From: Labrys sedimenti
Lineage (GTDB): Bacteria; Pseudomonadota; Alphaproteobacteria; Rhizobiales; Labraceae
DNA length: 64,000 nt
Assembly (NCBI RefSeq): GCF_034424805.1
Contig: NZ_JAXOUF010000001.1
Location: 248,001 to 312,000, forward strand
Reading direction: 5' to 3'
Positions within the stretch are counted from its first letter, which is position 1. The number at the start of each line of letters is the position of its first letter. The position numbers and the translations under genes were made by a program. Of this stretch, positions 42,405 to 51,074 are shown piece after piece. The notes under the pieces are model-generated. The model ran no database searches and had not been told where the DNA came from. It was given only the letters and a program-made list of their open reading frames with translations.

Positions 42405-42722
42405 TTACAGGGTTGGCTCGATGCGAACCGTGCTGGCCGTCGTCGTCCTTGCAGGTGTTGGTGGCGAACCGTGAGTTGGTGCCGATGACCCGCGTTGAGC
42501 GACGAGCGTTCGGAGATGCTTCTCTATCAGGGAGAGAATAGCGATGGTGCCGCAGGCAAGGGTGGCAGTCACGATGCCCGCCACAAGCCCAATCGCCAGG
42601 CCGAGGCCATGTGCATCACCAAAGCTGGGCCAGGTCCAGCCGATCAGCCCGAAGGCAAGCACGAGTAGCAGCGCGATAAGGCCATTCAGCAACGATAGTG
42701 CGCTCGCTAGCATTCGGTTCAT
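42405..42722 (-). CDS. Small membrane protein with two helices
   Basis: This 105-residue protein has two predicted transmembrane helices (about residues 6-30 and 40-66), joined by a short loop WPSFGDAHGLG, and a Ser/Thr/Pro-rich soluble tail. I do not recognise it. It resembles small phage or plasmid inner-membrane proteins only in layout, so no name is offered. It lies in a minus-strand run with 41531-42358 and 42763-42990. Confidence 0.5.
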   Translation of the reverse strand: MNRMLASALSLLNGLIALLLVLAFGLIGWTWPSFGDAHGLGLAIGLVAGIVTATLACGTIAILSLIEKHLRTLVAQRGSSAPTHGSPPTPARTTTASTVRIEPTL

Positions 42723-42762
42723 TTCTGGATCTCCGCTCGCCCCGTTCTGTGTCAGGGCTCGT

Positions 42763-42990
42763 TCATTCGCTCTTCTCTATGCAGCCAAACGTAATCTTGC
42801 CCTTAACTATGGCGTCGAGAACACTCTTACCCATCTCGCACTGAAGCTTGGTTTTGGCTTCTGTCCCCTGACCAACCTGGTCGACTAGCTCCTGTACAGT
42901 CCGGTCGTTTGGGCTGGTCCCTAGGTAGGTGCCCGCAGGGACGTTCACGGACAGGACGACTAGCATGTAGGTCGCGGCAGTAGCAGACAT
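42763..42990 (-). CDS. Very small hypothetical protein with hydrophobic N-terminus
   Basis: This 75-residue protein starts with a hydrophobic stretch (TAATYMLVVLSVNVPAG) that could be a weak signal or anchor, then NDRTVQELVDQVGQGTEAKT and CEMGKSVLDAIVKG. I do not recognise it. The ATG at 42990 follows CTGAGGGTGAATT, an acceptable ribosome binding site. It is near the left side of the serine-recombinase promoter region. Confidence 0.4.
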   Translation of the reverse strand: MSATAATYMLVVLSVNVPAGTYLGTSPNDRTVQELVDQVGQGTEAKTKLQCEMGKSVLDAIVKGKITFGCIEKSE

Positions 42991-43156
42991 AATTCACCCT
43001 CAGGGTCGGATGTCAGTCGTTGTACCTTGGTGGCTTCTAATAATAGCGGCTGCACTTCTTGAGAAGGCCTCTTTGCTCGATATTCGGTGATCTGAAAAAG
43101 GTATACCGAGAATGAACCGGGTGAATATGGCATTTTTACTGGTCTGTTAAGCCTTA

Positions 43157-43199
43157 TTGACTATTTAAAACAGATCGTGTATAAATAGACTATTCAAAA
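43157..43199 (+). promoter_or_regulatory. Promoter and repeats before the serine recombinase
   Basis: TTGACT at 43157-43162 and TATAAA at 43180-43185 are separated by exactly 17 bases, a strong promoter. The same stretch contains an inverted repeat CTATTTA/TAAATAG (43161-43167, 43182-43188) and a direct repeat GACTATTTAAAA/GACTATTCAAAA (43159-43170, 43188-43199). These could be recombinase-binding or resolution sites as well as an operator. Confidence 0.55.
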
Positions 43200-43221
43200 T
43201 GAACTTTGGCATTATCTGAGG

Positions 43222-43869
43222 ATGCAGCCGACCATGTTCACCCGTGCCTATCTCCGCGCCTCTACCGATGAACAAGACGCAACCCGCGCCAAAACCCAGC
43301 TTGAGGATTTTGCCCAGGCGCACGGCCTGACCATCGCGACCTTCTACATAGAAAACGAGAGCGGAGCCTCGCTTAAGCGCCCCCAGCTGTTCCGCCTCCT
43401 GGCCGATGCTAGACCGGGCGACATTCTCCTGATCGAACAGGTCGACCGTTTGTCGCGTCTCAACGCCGACGATTGGCAGCGCTTGAAAGAGGAACTCACG
43501 GCGCGCCGCGTACGCGTTGTCGCGTTGGATCTGCCGACATCCTGGATGATGGCAACGACCAAGGCCGACGATTTCACTTCGCGCATGTTCGAGGCGATCA
43601 ACGGCATGATGTTGGACATGCTTGCTGCTGTTGCCCGCAAGGACTACGAGGACCGCCGCCGCCGTCAAAGCCAGGGTATCGCCAAAGCCGTGGCCGAAGG
43701 AAAGTACCGTGGGCGGCCTGAGGACGAAGAACGCAATGCCGCGCTGACCGACATGCTCAGAAAAGGTCAGTCGTGGGCCACGATCATCAAAGCCACCAAG
43801 GCGTCTCGCGCGACCCTGGCTAAGCTCTCGAAGCGGCTGCAGATGGAAGTGGCGAACAAGGTTGCATGA
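43222..43869 (+). CDS. Serine recombinase (resolvase/invertase)
   Basis: This 215-residue protein is a small serine recombinase. The catalytic serine is in RAYLRASTDEQDATRA (S14 from the 43222 start); the conserved QVDRLSRLN follows, and the C-terminal helix-turn-helix is SWATIIKATKASRATLAKL. The ATG at 43222 is preceded by TGAGG, slightly too close; ATG at 43234 is the alternative. Resolvases of this size separate element dimers or invert segments. Its promoter region contains short inverted and direct repeats that could be its recombination site. The gene lies in the island between small membrane-protein genes and the restriction operon. Confidence 0.85.
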   Translation: MQPTMFTRAYLRASTDEQDATRAKTQLEDFAQAHGLTIATFYIENESGASLKRPQLFRLLADARPGDILLIEQVDRLSRLNADDWQRLKEELTARRVRVVALDLPTSWMMATTKADDFTSRMFEAINGMMLDMLAAVARKDYEDRRRRQSQGIAKAVAEGKYRGRPEDEERNAALTDMLRKGQSWATIIKATKASRATLAKLSKRLQMEVANKVA

Positions 43870-43891
43870 CCTCCATACAAACCGCATGAAA

Positions 43892-43907
43892 TTGCAACCC
43901 GTTGCAA
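43892..43907. repeat. Island palindrome copy 7
   Basis: A perfect TTGCAACCCGTTGCAA, 30 bases before the start codon of the 52-residue gene at 43938. Confidence 0.85.
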
Positions 43908-43937
43908 CGCCATCGCGGCGACGGGAGGAGAACGACG

Positions 43938-44096
43938 ATGACCAAGGCAATCGAAATCGGCACCCAAGTCCAGATCAACGGTCGCAAGGCCACCATCATC
44001 AGTTTCACTGGCGCCAAGCGCTGGGACCTCAAGATGCGCGATGACGTGCGCGGCGGCGAGTTCATCGCTTCGAGCAAGCAACTCGGCATGAAGTAG
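43938..44096 (+). CDS. Very small conserved-looking protein
   Basis: This 52-residue protein begins MTKAIEIGTQVQINGRKATI and ends ASSKQLGMK. I do not recognise it. It has an excellent ribosome binding site (GGGAGGAG, seven bases before the ATG) and stands right after the resolvase gene with an island palindrome between them, so it is likely expressed. The sequence looks like a small beta-barrel (SH3- or KOW-like) fold. It could be a regulator or a nucleic-acid-binding protein; this is speculation. Confidence 0.55.
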   Translation: MTKAIEIGTQVQINGRKATIISFTGAKRWDLKMRDDVRGGEFIASSKQLGMK

Positions 44097-44100
44097 GAAA

Positions 44101-44116
44101 TTGCGACGGGTAGCAA
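44101..44116. repeat. Island palindrome, degenerate copy
   Basis: TTGCGACGGGTAGCAA keeps twelve of fourteen arm positions. It lies between the convergent 52-residue gene and hsdR. Confidence 0.5.
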
Positions 44117-44204
44117 CCGAGCGTGTGGCCGTCGTGCTAGCCTACTACCGAACGCGATTTAGGACAGATATCCAACCTCAGGTGTCGATATACCCCTCGT
44201 AGTC

Positions 44205-47200
44205 TTAGCCCCAGGTGGAAGCTAAAGCCTCCGCTTGACGCACCACGAGGTCAACCGCAGCCTTCTGAAGGTCCGGAGGGTAGCCGTAACGAGCGAGTAA
44301 TTTACGGACCTCGATCCGCATCTTGGCTCGAACGCTCTCCTTGCGCGTCCAATCGATCGTAGCAGAACTCCGGATCGTTTGAACGAGGACCTGGGCCAGA
44401 ATACGCAGCTGCTCATGGGCCATCAGCGCTTTGGCTGATCCATTCTCGGCCAAAGCGTCGTAGAACGCCACTTCCTCGACATTGAGACCCAACTCCACAC
44501 TTCTGGCGTTCGCCGTGCTGATGTCCTTGGCGAGGGCAATCAACTCCTCGATTACCTGTACGCTGTCGACGGCACGGTTATGGTAGCGCCGGAGAGTATC
44601 ATCCAGGCGCTCACTGAGCTTGGTGGCCTCGACGATGTTTGATTTCGACCGCGTCTTGATTTCATCGGCCAGCAGCCGTCGAAGTGTTTCGACAGCGAGG
44701 TGCTTCTCCTTGATCTGTCCGACCTCGACAAGGAAGTCATCGGAGAATATCGAAAGGTCCGGCTGGTCGAGGCCGGCCGATTTAAACACGTCGAAAATGC
44801 CGTCCGCCATCACGGCCCGAGAGAGAAGTTGTCGGATGTCACGCTCGATACTCTCACGTCCACGACTTGCCCCTGTCGTATACTTGGCGAGGTTGGCGCG
44901 GATTGCCGCGATCAAGGCAATTTCGTCTCGGCGCGCTGTCACACGTTCATCGCCTGCACTCAGAGCGTAGGCAATCTCCAGCTTCATGGCAGCCTCGACG
45001 AAATCATCACGACGTCCCTTGGCGAGGACGTGTTCGAGACACTGCTTAAGGACCGTCAGGCGCCCCGACGGGCCAGCAGGGAAGAACTCGCGCCACGGGG
45101 CACCGTCGAGAAGTCCCTGCGCGCTTTCAAGACGCATCAGTGTCTGACGAACGGCCTCATCAGGGTCGAGGCGAACCTGATCGCGATCTCGCGCGGTGTA
45201 TTGTGCCAGAGCCGCTCGCAGCTCTGCACCAATCCCCAGATAGTCAACAATCAACCCGCCGGGCTTGTCACCCCACACGCGGTTCACCCGGGCAATAGCC
45301 TGCATGAGCCCGTGCCCACGCATCGGCTTGTCGATGTAGAGCGTGTGCAGGGACGGTGCGTCGAAGCCGGTTAGCCACATGTCGCGCACGATGACCAAGT
45401 CGAAGCCCGAGTCTGGCTTCTTGAACCGTTCGGCTAGCGCTTCGCGACGGTTCTTGCTGCGCAGATGGGGTTGCAGCGGCTCAGGATCAGCGTTGCCATT
45501 GCCGGTAATTACGACTTTGAGCATGCCGGAGGCGTCATCGCGCGGATCTGCCGAGACCCAGTCCCGCCGCAGCGCTGCGATCTGATCATATAGCTCGACA
45601 GCGACCCGCCGGCTAATTGTGACGATCATGCCTTTGCCGCCAGCCATAGCCTCACGACGGCGCTCGAAGTGCTCTACGATATCTGCCGCGATCTGGGCGA
45701 CACGATCCGGCGCCCCCACCACCTCTTCGAACCGGGTAAGATTGCTCTTGTTGCGCTCGATCGCGGCTTCGTCGCCCTCCGTCAGTTCCTCGGCGAGCGC
45801 GTCCAGCTCAGCTCGTTCTTCGTCCGTCAGGTTGAGGCGGAGCTTGGCCAGCCTAGCGGTATAGTGAATTGGCACCGTCGCTTTGTCCGCGACAGCCTGG
45901 GTCATATCGTATGTGTCAATCACCTCACCAAAAACGCCTACCGTCGACCGGTCCTTGTTGTCGATCGGCGTACCGGTGAAGCCTACGAAAGTTGCGTTAG
46001 GTAACGCCTGTCGTAGATACTCGGCGAAGCCGACTTGTTCGCGCACACCGCCGTCTGCGATGACGAAGCGCTTCTTGAACCCGTACTGCGTCCGGTGCGC
46101 CTCATCGGCGATTACCACGACGTTGCTGCGGGGCGTTAGCAGCGGATGCTCCCCCTCGTCGCCTCGAAACTTCTGGATGGAGGTGAACACGAGACCGCCG
46201 ATGTCGACTTTAAGCAAGCGACGCATCTCGTCGGCGCTGTCGGCCTGAGCAGGCGTAGTGCGAAGCGCGGAGCCGTGCGCCTTGAAGGTACCCGCGAGCT
46301 GATCGTCGAGGTCGTTGCGATCTGTGACGACCACTATCGTTGGGTTCTTGAGCATTTTGGCAAGCTGGAGCTGGCGCACGAAGAACAACATGGTGAGCGA
46401 CTTGCCCGAGCCCTGTGTGTGCCAAACCACGCCGCCCCGATGTTGACCGCCGACGTCAGCCGCCTCGACGGTGGAGGCAAGCGCTTTGCGAACGGCGTGG
46501 AACTGGTGGTAGCCGGCGAGCTTCTTCGATTTCACCACGCCGTCAACCACCTCGAAGGCAACATAGTCGACGATGAGGTCGAGGAAGCGCTCGGGCGCAA
46601 ACACACCACGAATTAGCACCTCCAGTTCCGATCGACCGTTATCGTCGAGCGCGGAGCCATCGATTGTGCGCCAAGGGGCGAACCGGTCAAGACCGGCTGT
46701 CAACGAACCGATGCGCGCCTGGATGCCGTCGCTGAGAACCAGCACTTGGTTGAAGCGCAACAGTTCTGGCACCTTGTACCGATAGTTCCGGAGTTGCGTG
46801 TGCGCACTTTCCAAAGTCGCCTGTGCGTCCGATGGGCTCTTGAGCTCCAGAAGAGCTAGGGGAAGTCCATTGACAAACACTACCACGTCAGCGCGGATCA
46901 CATCGCGCTCGTTTGCTCCCTGGACGATGAACTGGTTTGCAACAAGTAGACGGTTAGCGCTGGGATCGGTGCGGTCGAGCAGTCGCAGCCCGATAGTGCG
47001 CGCCTCGCCATCTTGGTTGATCTCAATCGGGACGCCGGAAGCGAGAAATGGATGAAAGGCTCGGTTGTTCTCGATCACGTCTTGGCTGGGCGTCGCCAGA
47101 ACGGTACGCACTGCCGCGTCGATCATGCTTGGCGTGGCATCCGGATTCAGCGTTGCGAGGCCACTGCGCAGTTCGGGCTCCAGCACCGCCTGCTTGTAGC

Positions 47201-47357
47201 TCGTTCGCGCGCCCATTGGCCCATCTGGGGCAAGATAGTCGCCCGAAACAGTCTTCCAGCCGATCAGCTCGAACCAGGACAACGCGGCGAGCTCAACGGC
47301 TTCTTCGCGCAAGCCGGACGCATTTGGCGATGACGAAATAGAATAGAGATCGGTCAT
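44205..47357 (-). CDS. hsdR: Type I restriction enzyme R subunit
   Basis: This 1050-residue protein is the motor and nuclease subunit of a type I restriction system. The N-terminal nuclease region includes LALLELKSP (the catalytic lysine motif), the helicase part has WHTQGSGKSLT (Walker A), IADEAHRTQYG (DEAH box), FVGFTGTPID and LYIDKPMRGHGLMQAIAR, and the C-terminal helical region is complete. It looks intact. ATG at 47357 overlaps the stop of the Abi-like gene by four bases (ATGA), so translation is coupled. It is the last gene of the hsdM-hsdS-abi-hsdR operon and reads towards the resolvase. Confidence 0.95.
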   Translation of the reverse strand: MTDLYSISSSPNASGLREEAVELAALSWFELIGWKTVSGDYLAPDGPMGARTSYKQAVLEPELRSGLATLNPDATPSMIDAAVRTVLATPSQDVIENNRAFHPFLASGVPIEINQDGEARTIGLRLLDRTDPSANRLLVANQFIVQGANERDVIRADVVVFVNGLPLALLELKSPSDAQATLESAHTQLRNYRYKVPELLRFNQVLVLSDGIQARIGSLTAGLDRFAPWRTIDGSALDDNGRSELEVLIRGVFAPERFLDLIVDYVAFEVVDGVVKSKKLAGYHQFHAVRKALASTVEAADVGGQHRGGVVWHTQGSGKSLTMLFFVRQLQLAKMLKNPTIVVVTDRNDLDDQLAGTFKAHGSALRTTPAQADSADEMRRLLKVDIGGLVFTSIQKFRGDEGEHPLLTPRSNVVVIADEAHRTQYGFKKRFVIADGGVREQVGFAEYLRQALPNATFVGFTGTPIDNKDRSTVGVFGEVIDTYDMTQAVADKATVPIHYTARLAKLRLNLTDEERAELDALAEELTEGDEAAIERNKSNLTRFEEVVGAPDRVAQIAADIVEHFERRREAMAGGKGMIVTISRRVAVELYDQIAALRRDWVSADPRDDASGMLKVVITGNGNADPEPLQPHLRSKNRREALAERFKKPDSGFDLVIVRDMWLTGFDAPSLHTLYIDKPMRGHGLMQAIARVNRVWGDKPGGLIVDYLGIGAELRAALAQYTARDRDQVRLDPDEAVRQTLMRLESAQGLLDGAPWREFFPAGPSGRLTVLKQCLEHVLAKGRRDDFVEAAMKLEIAYALSAGDERVTARRDEIALIAAIRANLAKYTTGASRGRESIERDIRQLLSRAVMADGIFDVFKSAGLDQPDLSIFSDDFLVEVGQIKEKHLAVETLRRLLADEIKTRSKSNIVEATKLSERLDDTLRRYHNRAVDSVQVIEELIALAKDISTANARSVELGLNVEEVAFYDALAENGSAKALMAHEQLRILAQVLVQTIRSSATIDWTRKESVRAKMRIEVRKLLARYGYPPDLQKAAVDLVVRQAEALASTWG

Positions 47358-48049
47358 GCAGCAGCCCCTTGGTCTGCTTCGATCACAGGCTGATCGGCCT
47401 CCCATTCAAGCCTCGCTGCCTCATATTGCGTATTGTCGAGGAGATAGAGGACCTTACTTGGTTGGAACATGGAGCCGGCGATCTCGATGTCCCCGTAGTC
47501 GTCGTCGAGGGAAGCATTGAACGCCGGGAAGTCCTCGTATCGCGGGAGTGCTGGCGTGGTCGCCTGCGCCATCGGCCGTCGCCACGCGACGTCGAACAGG
47601 AAGCTTACCAAAGTGTCGCAGAGGCCACCAAGCATCAGGGCGTGCTGGCGTTCCAACGTCCCCCAATCGAGCGAGCCGCCGTGCCGCAGGTTCGGGATGT
47701 TGCTCAACTTGGCGAGAGCAACAGCCATGTCCTCTATCGCTTGCGTTAGCTCCTTGACGTGTGTGTTGATCTTCTCCGCTTCGGGATGGTTAGCCACGGA
47801 GAAGTCAAGCACCGCGATGACGCCTTTCATGCGCCCAGGAAAGCCGTCGTTCTTGGCAAAATTCACTCCGAGCTGGGGTGCGATCGTCGCATGCGCGGCC
47901 TCGAAGAGGGTCCGCACGTTCTGGAGGCAGAACGCAGGCTGGCTTTCAATGCTCAGCTCCAACGCCTCGACATGCCGTCTGAGCGGCTCCGCCCGATCGG
48001 GATGGGCGTCCATCAAGGCGCGCAGGGATTGGAGCCGGTAAGGCATCAC
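47354..48049 (-). CDS. Abortive-infection-like protein within the hsd operon
   Basis: This 231-residue protein is embedded between hsdS and hsdR, overlapping both by four bases. The part around NLRHGGSLDWGTLERQHALM resembles the C-terminal motif of Abi_C-type abortive-infection proteins (LRN.YG..HG pattern), and the N-terminal half is helical. Abi-like genes are often found in type I restriction operons. A role as a second defence layer is likely, but the resemblance is partial and no catalytic residue is known. The overlaps argue that it is made at a fixed ratio to HsdS and HsdR. Confidence 0.6.
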   Translation of the reverse strand: MMPYRLQSLRALMDAHPDRAEPLRRHVEALELSIESQPAFCLQNVRTLFEAAHATIAPQLGVNFAKNDGFPGRMKGVIAVLDFSVANHPEAEKINTHVKELTQAIEDMAVALAKLSNIPNLRHGGSLDWGTLERQHALMLGGLCDTLVSFLFDVAWRRPMAQATTPALPRYEDFPAFNASLDDDYGDIEIAGSMFQPSKVLYLLDNTQYEAARLEWEADQPVIEADQGAAA

Positions 48050-49338
48050 GCAGCCGATACCTGTGCTTCGGCGTCCGCGATGCGCAGTTCGCCGGAGATA
48101 AGTTTTGGCAGGAGGGTATCACGGAGAACAACGAGCGTTCTCGACTGCTGAAGCTGAGCCTTGATCCGACCCATCAGAGGAGTCACCGCTCTGTCAAAGG
48201 CTACGATAGCTTTTTTATCCGGAATAGTTGAGTGTACACTAGCAAAGGTCTGCCGAGTGATCGTACTAAAAACCGAACCGTGTGATCTCGCCTTCAATTC
48301 TTCAAGGGTATGTCTCAGCAGATAATATACGAAGTAATTTGAATATCCCTCCTTTGCGATTGCAGCGTAGCAGGACTGGTTCATCGCCATTGGCACCCCG
48401 ACAATTGCCAACCTGCCAACGGTGCCTCTGGCACTGACGATTGTCGCCCCAGTCGGAAGAAGTGCTGAGGCGCAGTTATCCAGGCCCAGTTGAGTGATAT
48501 TTCGCTCAGTTGCAAGGACGAATGGAGCGCTCTCAGCGGGCGCATCTACCACAGAGAACCAGGGCACCGAGCCATGCCAGTACTCCGGCACAGAAGTCTT
48601 TGGAGTACCTCCTCCCACTAAGTCGAACGCATCGGAAATTGGGATGCGCTGCCACCCGGAGGGCAGATGACTGCCGTCAAAGCGGTCCGGAAACAGAGCC
48701 GCGAGTTCGTCAGGTAAGCTTGTCGCGCGGTTCTCGGCTTTGGCATAGACCGGATCGAAGTCGACGAACCAGCTCCTAAACAGTGCGTGTGCCATCGCCT
48801 CCAGCGTTGATGCCATACGCTGATTCAATTCAATTTTATCTCGAACAGCATCCAGAAGACCAATTATGCGATCCTGTTCAATCAGTGGCGGAAGCATGAA
48901 GCGTAAGGTTCTTGCTGAGCCCACATTGAAGTGTTGCTGGACCGCACCAACGGTATGCGAATCGATATGATGGCGAGCTGTCGAATTGACCACGTAAGAG
49001 AGGAACGACGGCCTGACTTGCTCGCCTAGCCTAACGATCACGAGGTCCGAGCAGTTTGCTTCAGTTAGCCAATCAGGCACTACCGAGCATGCCCCCGGCT
49101 TTCCGGTACGGACAATGACAACATCGCCCGGCTTAAGAGCTGACTTGCCAAGCCTGGAGTGGAAGTTACGAGTGATGTACTTGAGATCATCGGTCTTGAT
49201 CGAGAAGGGCTCAACGTTCAACGATCGCAGGAACGGGACCCCATCAGTAACGTATTGATCGGCCATCAGCCCGACATGTCCAACCGTGATGTCAGCACTG
49301 ACGTCTGCGAGCGTCACCTCTCGCCACTCACCAACCAT
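48046..49338 (-). CDS. hsdS: Type I restriction enzyme S (specificity) subunit
   Basis: This 430-residue protein has the two target-recognition domains of HsdS (about residues 5-165 and 225-390), each followed by a conserved helix (DAVRDKIELNQRMASTLEAM, and the C-terminal QSRTLVVLRDTLLPKLISGE). The central conserved block FRSWFVDFDPV is present. The two target-recognition domains set the DNA sequence that the complex methylates and restricts; that sequence cannot be predicted here. ATG at 49338 is used; a GTG at 49347 is also possible. It overlaps hsdM by 11 bases and the Abi-like gene by four. Confidence 0.93.
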   Translation of the reverse strand: MVGEWREVTLADVSADITVGHVGLMADQYVTDGVPFLRSLNVEPFSIKTDDLKYITRNFHSRLGKSALKPGDVVIVRTGKPGACSVVPDWLTEANCSDLVIVRLGEQVRPSFLSYVVNSTARHHIDSHTVGAVQQHFNVGSARTLRFMLPPLIEQDRIIGLLDAVRDKIELNQRMASTLEAMAHALFRSWFVDFDPVYAKAENRATSLPDELAALFPDRFDGSHLPSGWQRIPISDAFDLVGGGTPKTSVPEYWHGSVPWFSVVDAPAESAPFVLATERNITQLGLDNCASALLPTGATIVSARGTVGRLAIVGVPMAMNQSCYAAIAKEGYSNYFVYYLLRHTLEELKARSHGSVFSTITRQTFASVHSTIPDKKAIVAFDRAVTPLMGRIKAQLQQSRTLVVLRDTLLPKLISGELRIADAEAQVSAA

Positions 49339-50932
49339 GACCGACACCGGCTAGCGCTTTGCGGATGCGATCATCAAGGCGCGTCGTTTCGGCCATCTGA
49401 TCCCGCAACGTCGCCCTCAGCCGCTTCATGCGTTCCTCGAATGGCTCATCCTCTTTGTCGGCTGCTGCCGCGCCAACAAAGCGACCGGGTGTGAGGACAT
49501 AGCCCTGCTCTGCAATCTGGGTCGTGGTGGCTGACTTGGCGAAGCCCGGCTCGTCCGAATAACGGCCGCCGGTCTCTCGCCAGGCGTGGTACGTGTCCGC
49601 CACCTTGGAGATGTCTGCTTCCGTCAGCACCTTGAGGGTGCGAGTCTGCATTGTGCCGAGACCGCGCGCATCAATGAATAGGGTCTGGCGTCGCCGGTCA
49701 CGTAGCTTCATGTCGCGCACGAGCCCGTTGGACTTGTCGCGGGTAATGAACCACAGGGAGACAGGTATCTGTGTCGTGAAGAAAAGTTGCCCTGGCAGGC
49801 TGACGATGCAGTCGACAAGGTCGGCGTCGATGATGGCGCGCCTAATCTCGCCCTCGCCGGACTGCTGGCTCGACAAGGAGCCGTTCGCCAGCACGAAGCC
49901 GGCATAGCCGTGCGGGGCAAGGTGGTGGATGAAATGCTGCACCCAGGCAAAGTTGGCGTTGCCGACCGGTGGAACGCCGTATTGCCAACGATCGCCAGAG
50001 CGCAGCCGATCCCCGCCCCAATCGCTATCGTTGAAGGGCGGGTTGGCAAGGACAAAGTCGGCCTTGAGACCGGGGTGCAGGTCCTCATGGAAGCTGTCGG
50101 CCCACTTCGATCCCAGGTTCGCGTCGATCCCCCGGATGGCAAGATTCATCTTGGCGAGTCGCCAGGTGGTTGGGTTCGACTCCTGGCCGTAAATTGAAAT
50201 CTCGTGCCGCCGCCGGGCGAGGTCGACGTGCTGGGTCGCATGCGCCTCGACGAACCGCTCCGATTGCACGAACATCCCACCCGAACCACAGCAAGGGTCA
50301 TAGACTTGCCCCTTGAATGGCTGGATCATCTCCACAAGCAACTGGACCACGCAGCCTGCCGTGTAAAACTGGCCGCCGCGCTTGCCCTCGGCGATGGCGA
50401 ATTGACCCAGGAAGTACTCGTAGACACGGCCGAGCATGTCTTGGCCGTGGTGCTCGTCCTGAAAGGTCAGATCGGAAAAGAGCTTGATAACCTCGCCGAG
50501 CTTGGTCTGGTCCAGCTCCGGGCGGGCGTAGTTCTTGGTCAGCACGCCCTTGAGGCTTGGATTCTCGGCTTCAAGGTCGAGCATGGCTTGATCGATCAGC
50601 GCGCCGATAGTTGGGGCGGTGCTTGTGGCATTTGCCTTCAAATAATCCCAACGGGCGTTCTCGGGGACCCAGAAGACAGTATCGCCGACATAGAGGTCGC
50701 GTTCATCAACGAGATCAACCTCTTCAGGGTCAGCGAGCGCCTTCGCCCTGCGTTCCTCAAAGCGGTCGGAGATGTATTTCAGAAAGATTAAGCCGAGCGC
50801 GACATGCTTGTATTCCGCAGCGTCCATGTTGCCGCGCAGCTTATCCGCCGCTGCCCAAAGAGTGGTCTCGAAGCCGTTCGCAGCTTTGGACGGCTGAGCG
50901 TCTCCCTTATTTGATGGCCGTCCCCGTGGCAC
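49328..50932 (-). CDS. hsdM: Type I restriction enzyme M (methyltransferase) subunit
   Basis: This 534-residue N6-adenine methyltransferase carries motif I as YDPCCGSGGMFVQSE and motif IV as NPPFNDSDW. The N-terminal helical domain ANGFETTLWAAADKLRGNMD is typical of HsdM. GTG at 50932 follows GGGAGAG and gives the usual length; a longer frame reaches 51058 but without homology. It starts the operon on the minus strand and is 142 bases from the integrase stop. A degenerate copy of the island palindrome lies at 51053-51068, upstream of it. It looks intact, as does the rest of the operon. Confidence 0.95.
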   Translation of the reverse strand: MPRGRPSNKGDAQPSKAANGFETTLWAAADKLRGNMDAAEYKHVALGLIFLKYISDRFEERRAKALADPEEVDLVDERDLYVGDTVFWVPENARWDYLKANATSTAPTIGALIDQAMLDLEAENPSLKGVLTKNYARPELDQTKLGEVIKLFSDLTFQDEHHGQDMLGRVYEYFLGQFAIAEGKRGGQFYTAGCVVQLLVEMIQPFKGQVYDPCCGSGGMFVQSERFVEAHATQHVDLARRRHEISIYGQESNPTTWRLAKMNLAIRGIDANLGSKWADSFHEDLHPGLKADFVLANPPFNDSDWGGDRLRSGDRWQYGVPPVGNANFAWVQHFIHHLAPHGYAGFVLANGSLSSQQSGEGEIRRAIIDADLVDCIVSLPGQLFFTTQIPVSLWFITRDKSNGLVRDMKLRDRRRQTLFIDARGLGTMQTRTLKVLTEADISKVADTYHAWRETGGRYSDEPGFAKSATTTQIAEQGYVLTPGRFVGAAAADKEDEPFEERMKRLRATLRDQMAETTRLDDRIRKALAGVGHGW

Positions 50933-51052
50933 CCGACTCTCCCTTGCAAGCTGGTGACACTTTAGCGGAGAGGTGGGCAGGTTCAATCGCTTTTGCTTAA
51001 CAGCAGTTGAGCGTTGATACAGCGCTGGGAAGGCAGACGGTAAACAGCCGAG

Positions 51053-51068
51053 TGGCAACGGTTTGCAT
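51053..51068. repeat. Island palindrome, degenerate copy
   Basis: TGGCAACGGTTTGCAT keeps eleven of fourteen arm positions. It lies between the integrase stop and the hsdM start. Confidence 0.4.
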
Positions 51069-51074
51069 CATTTT

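Noticed and set aside
32634..43907. Recurrent TTGCAACCCGTTGCAA as a CRISPR-like array
   Set aside because: Copies are 16 bp, palindromic, spaced irregularly by hundreds to thousands of bases and without spacers, so they are not a CRISPR array.
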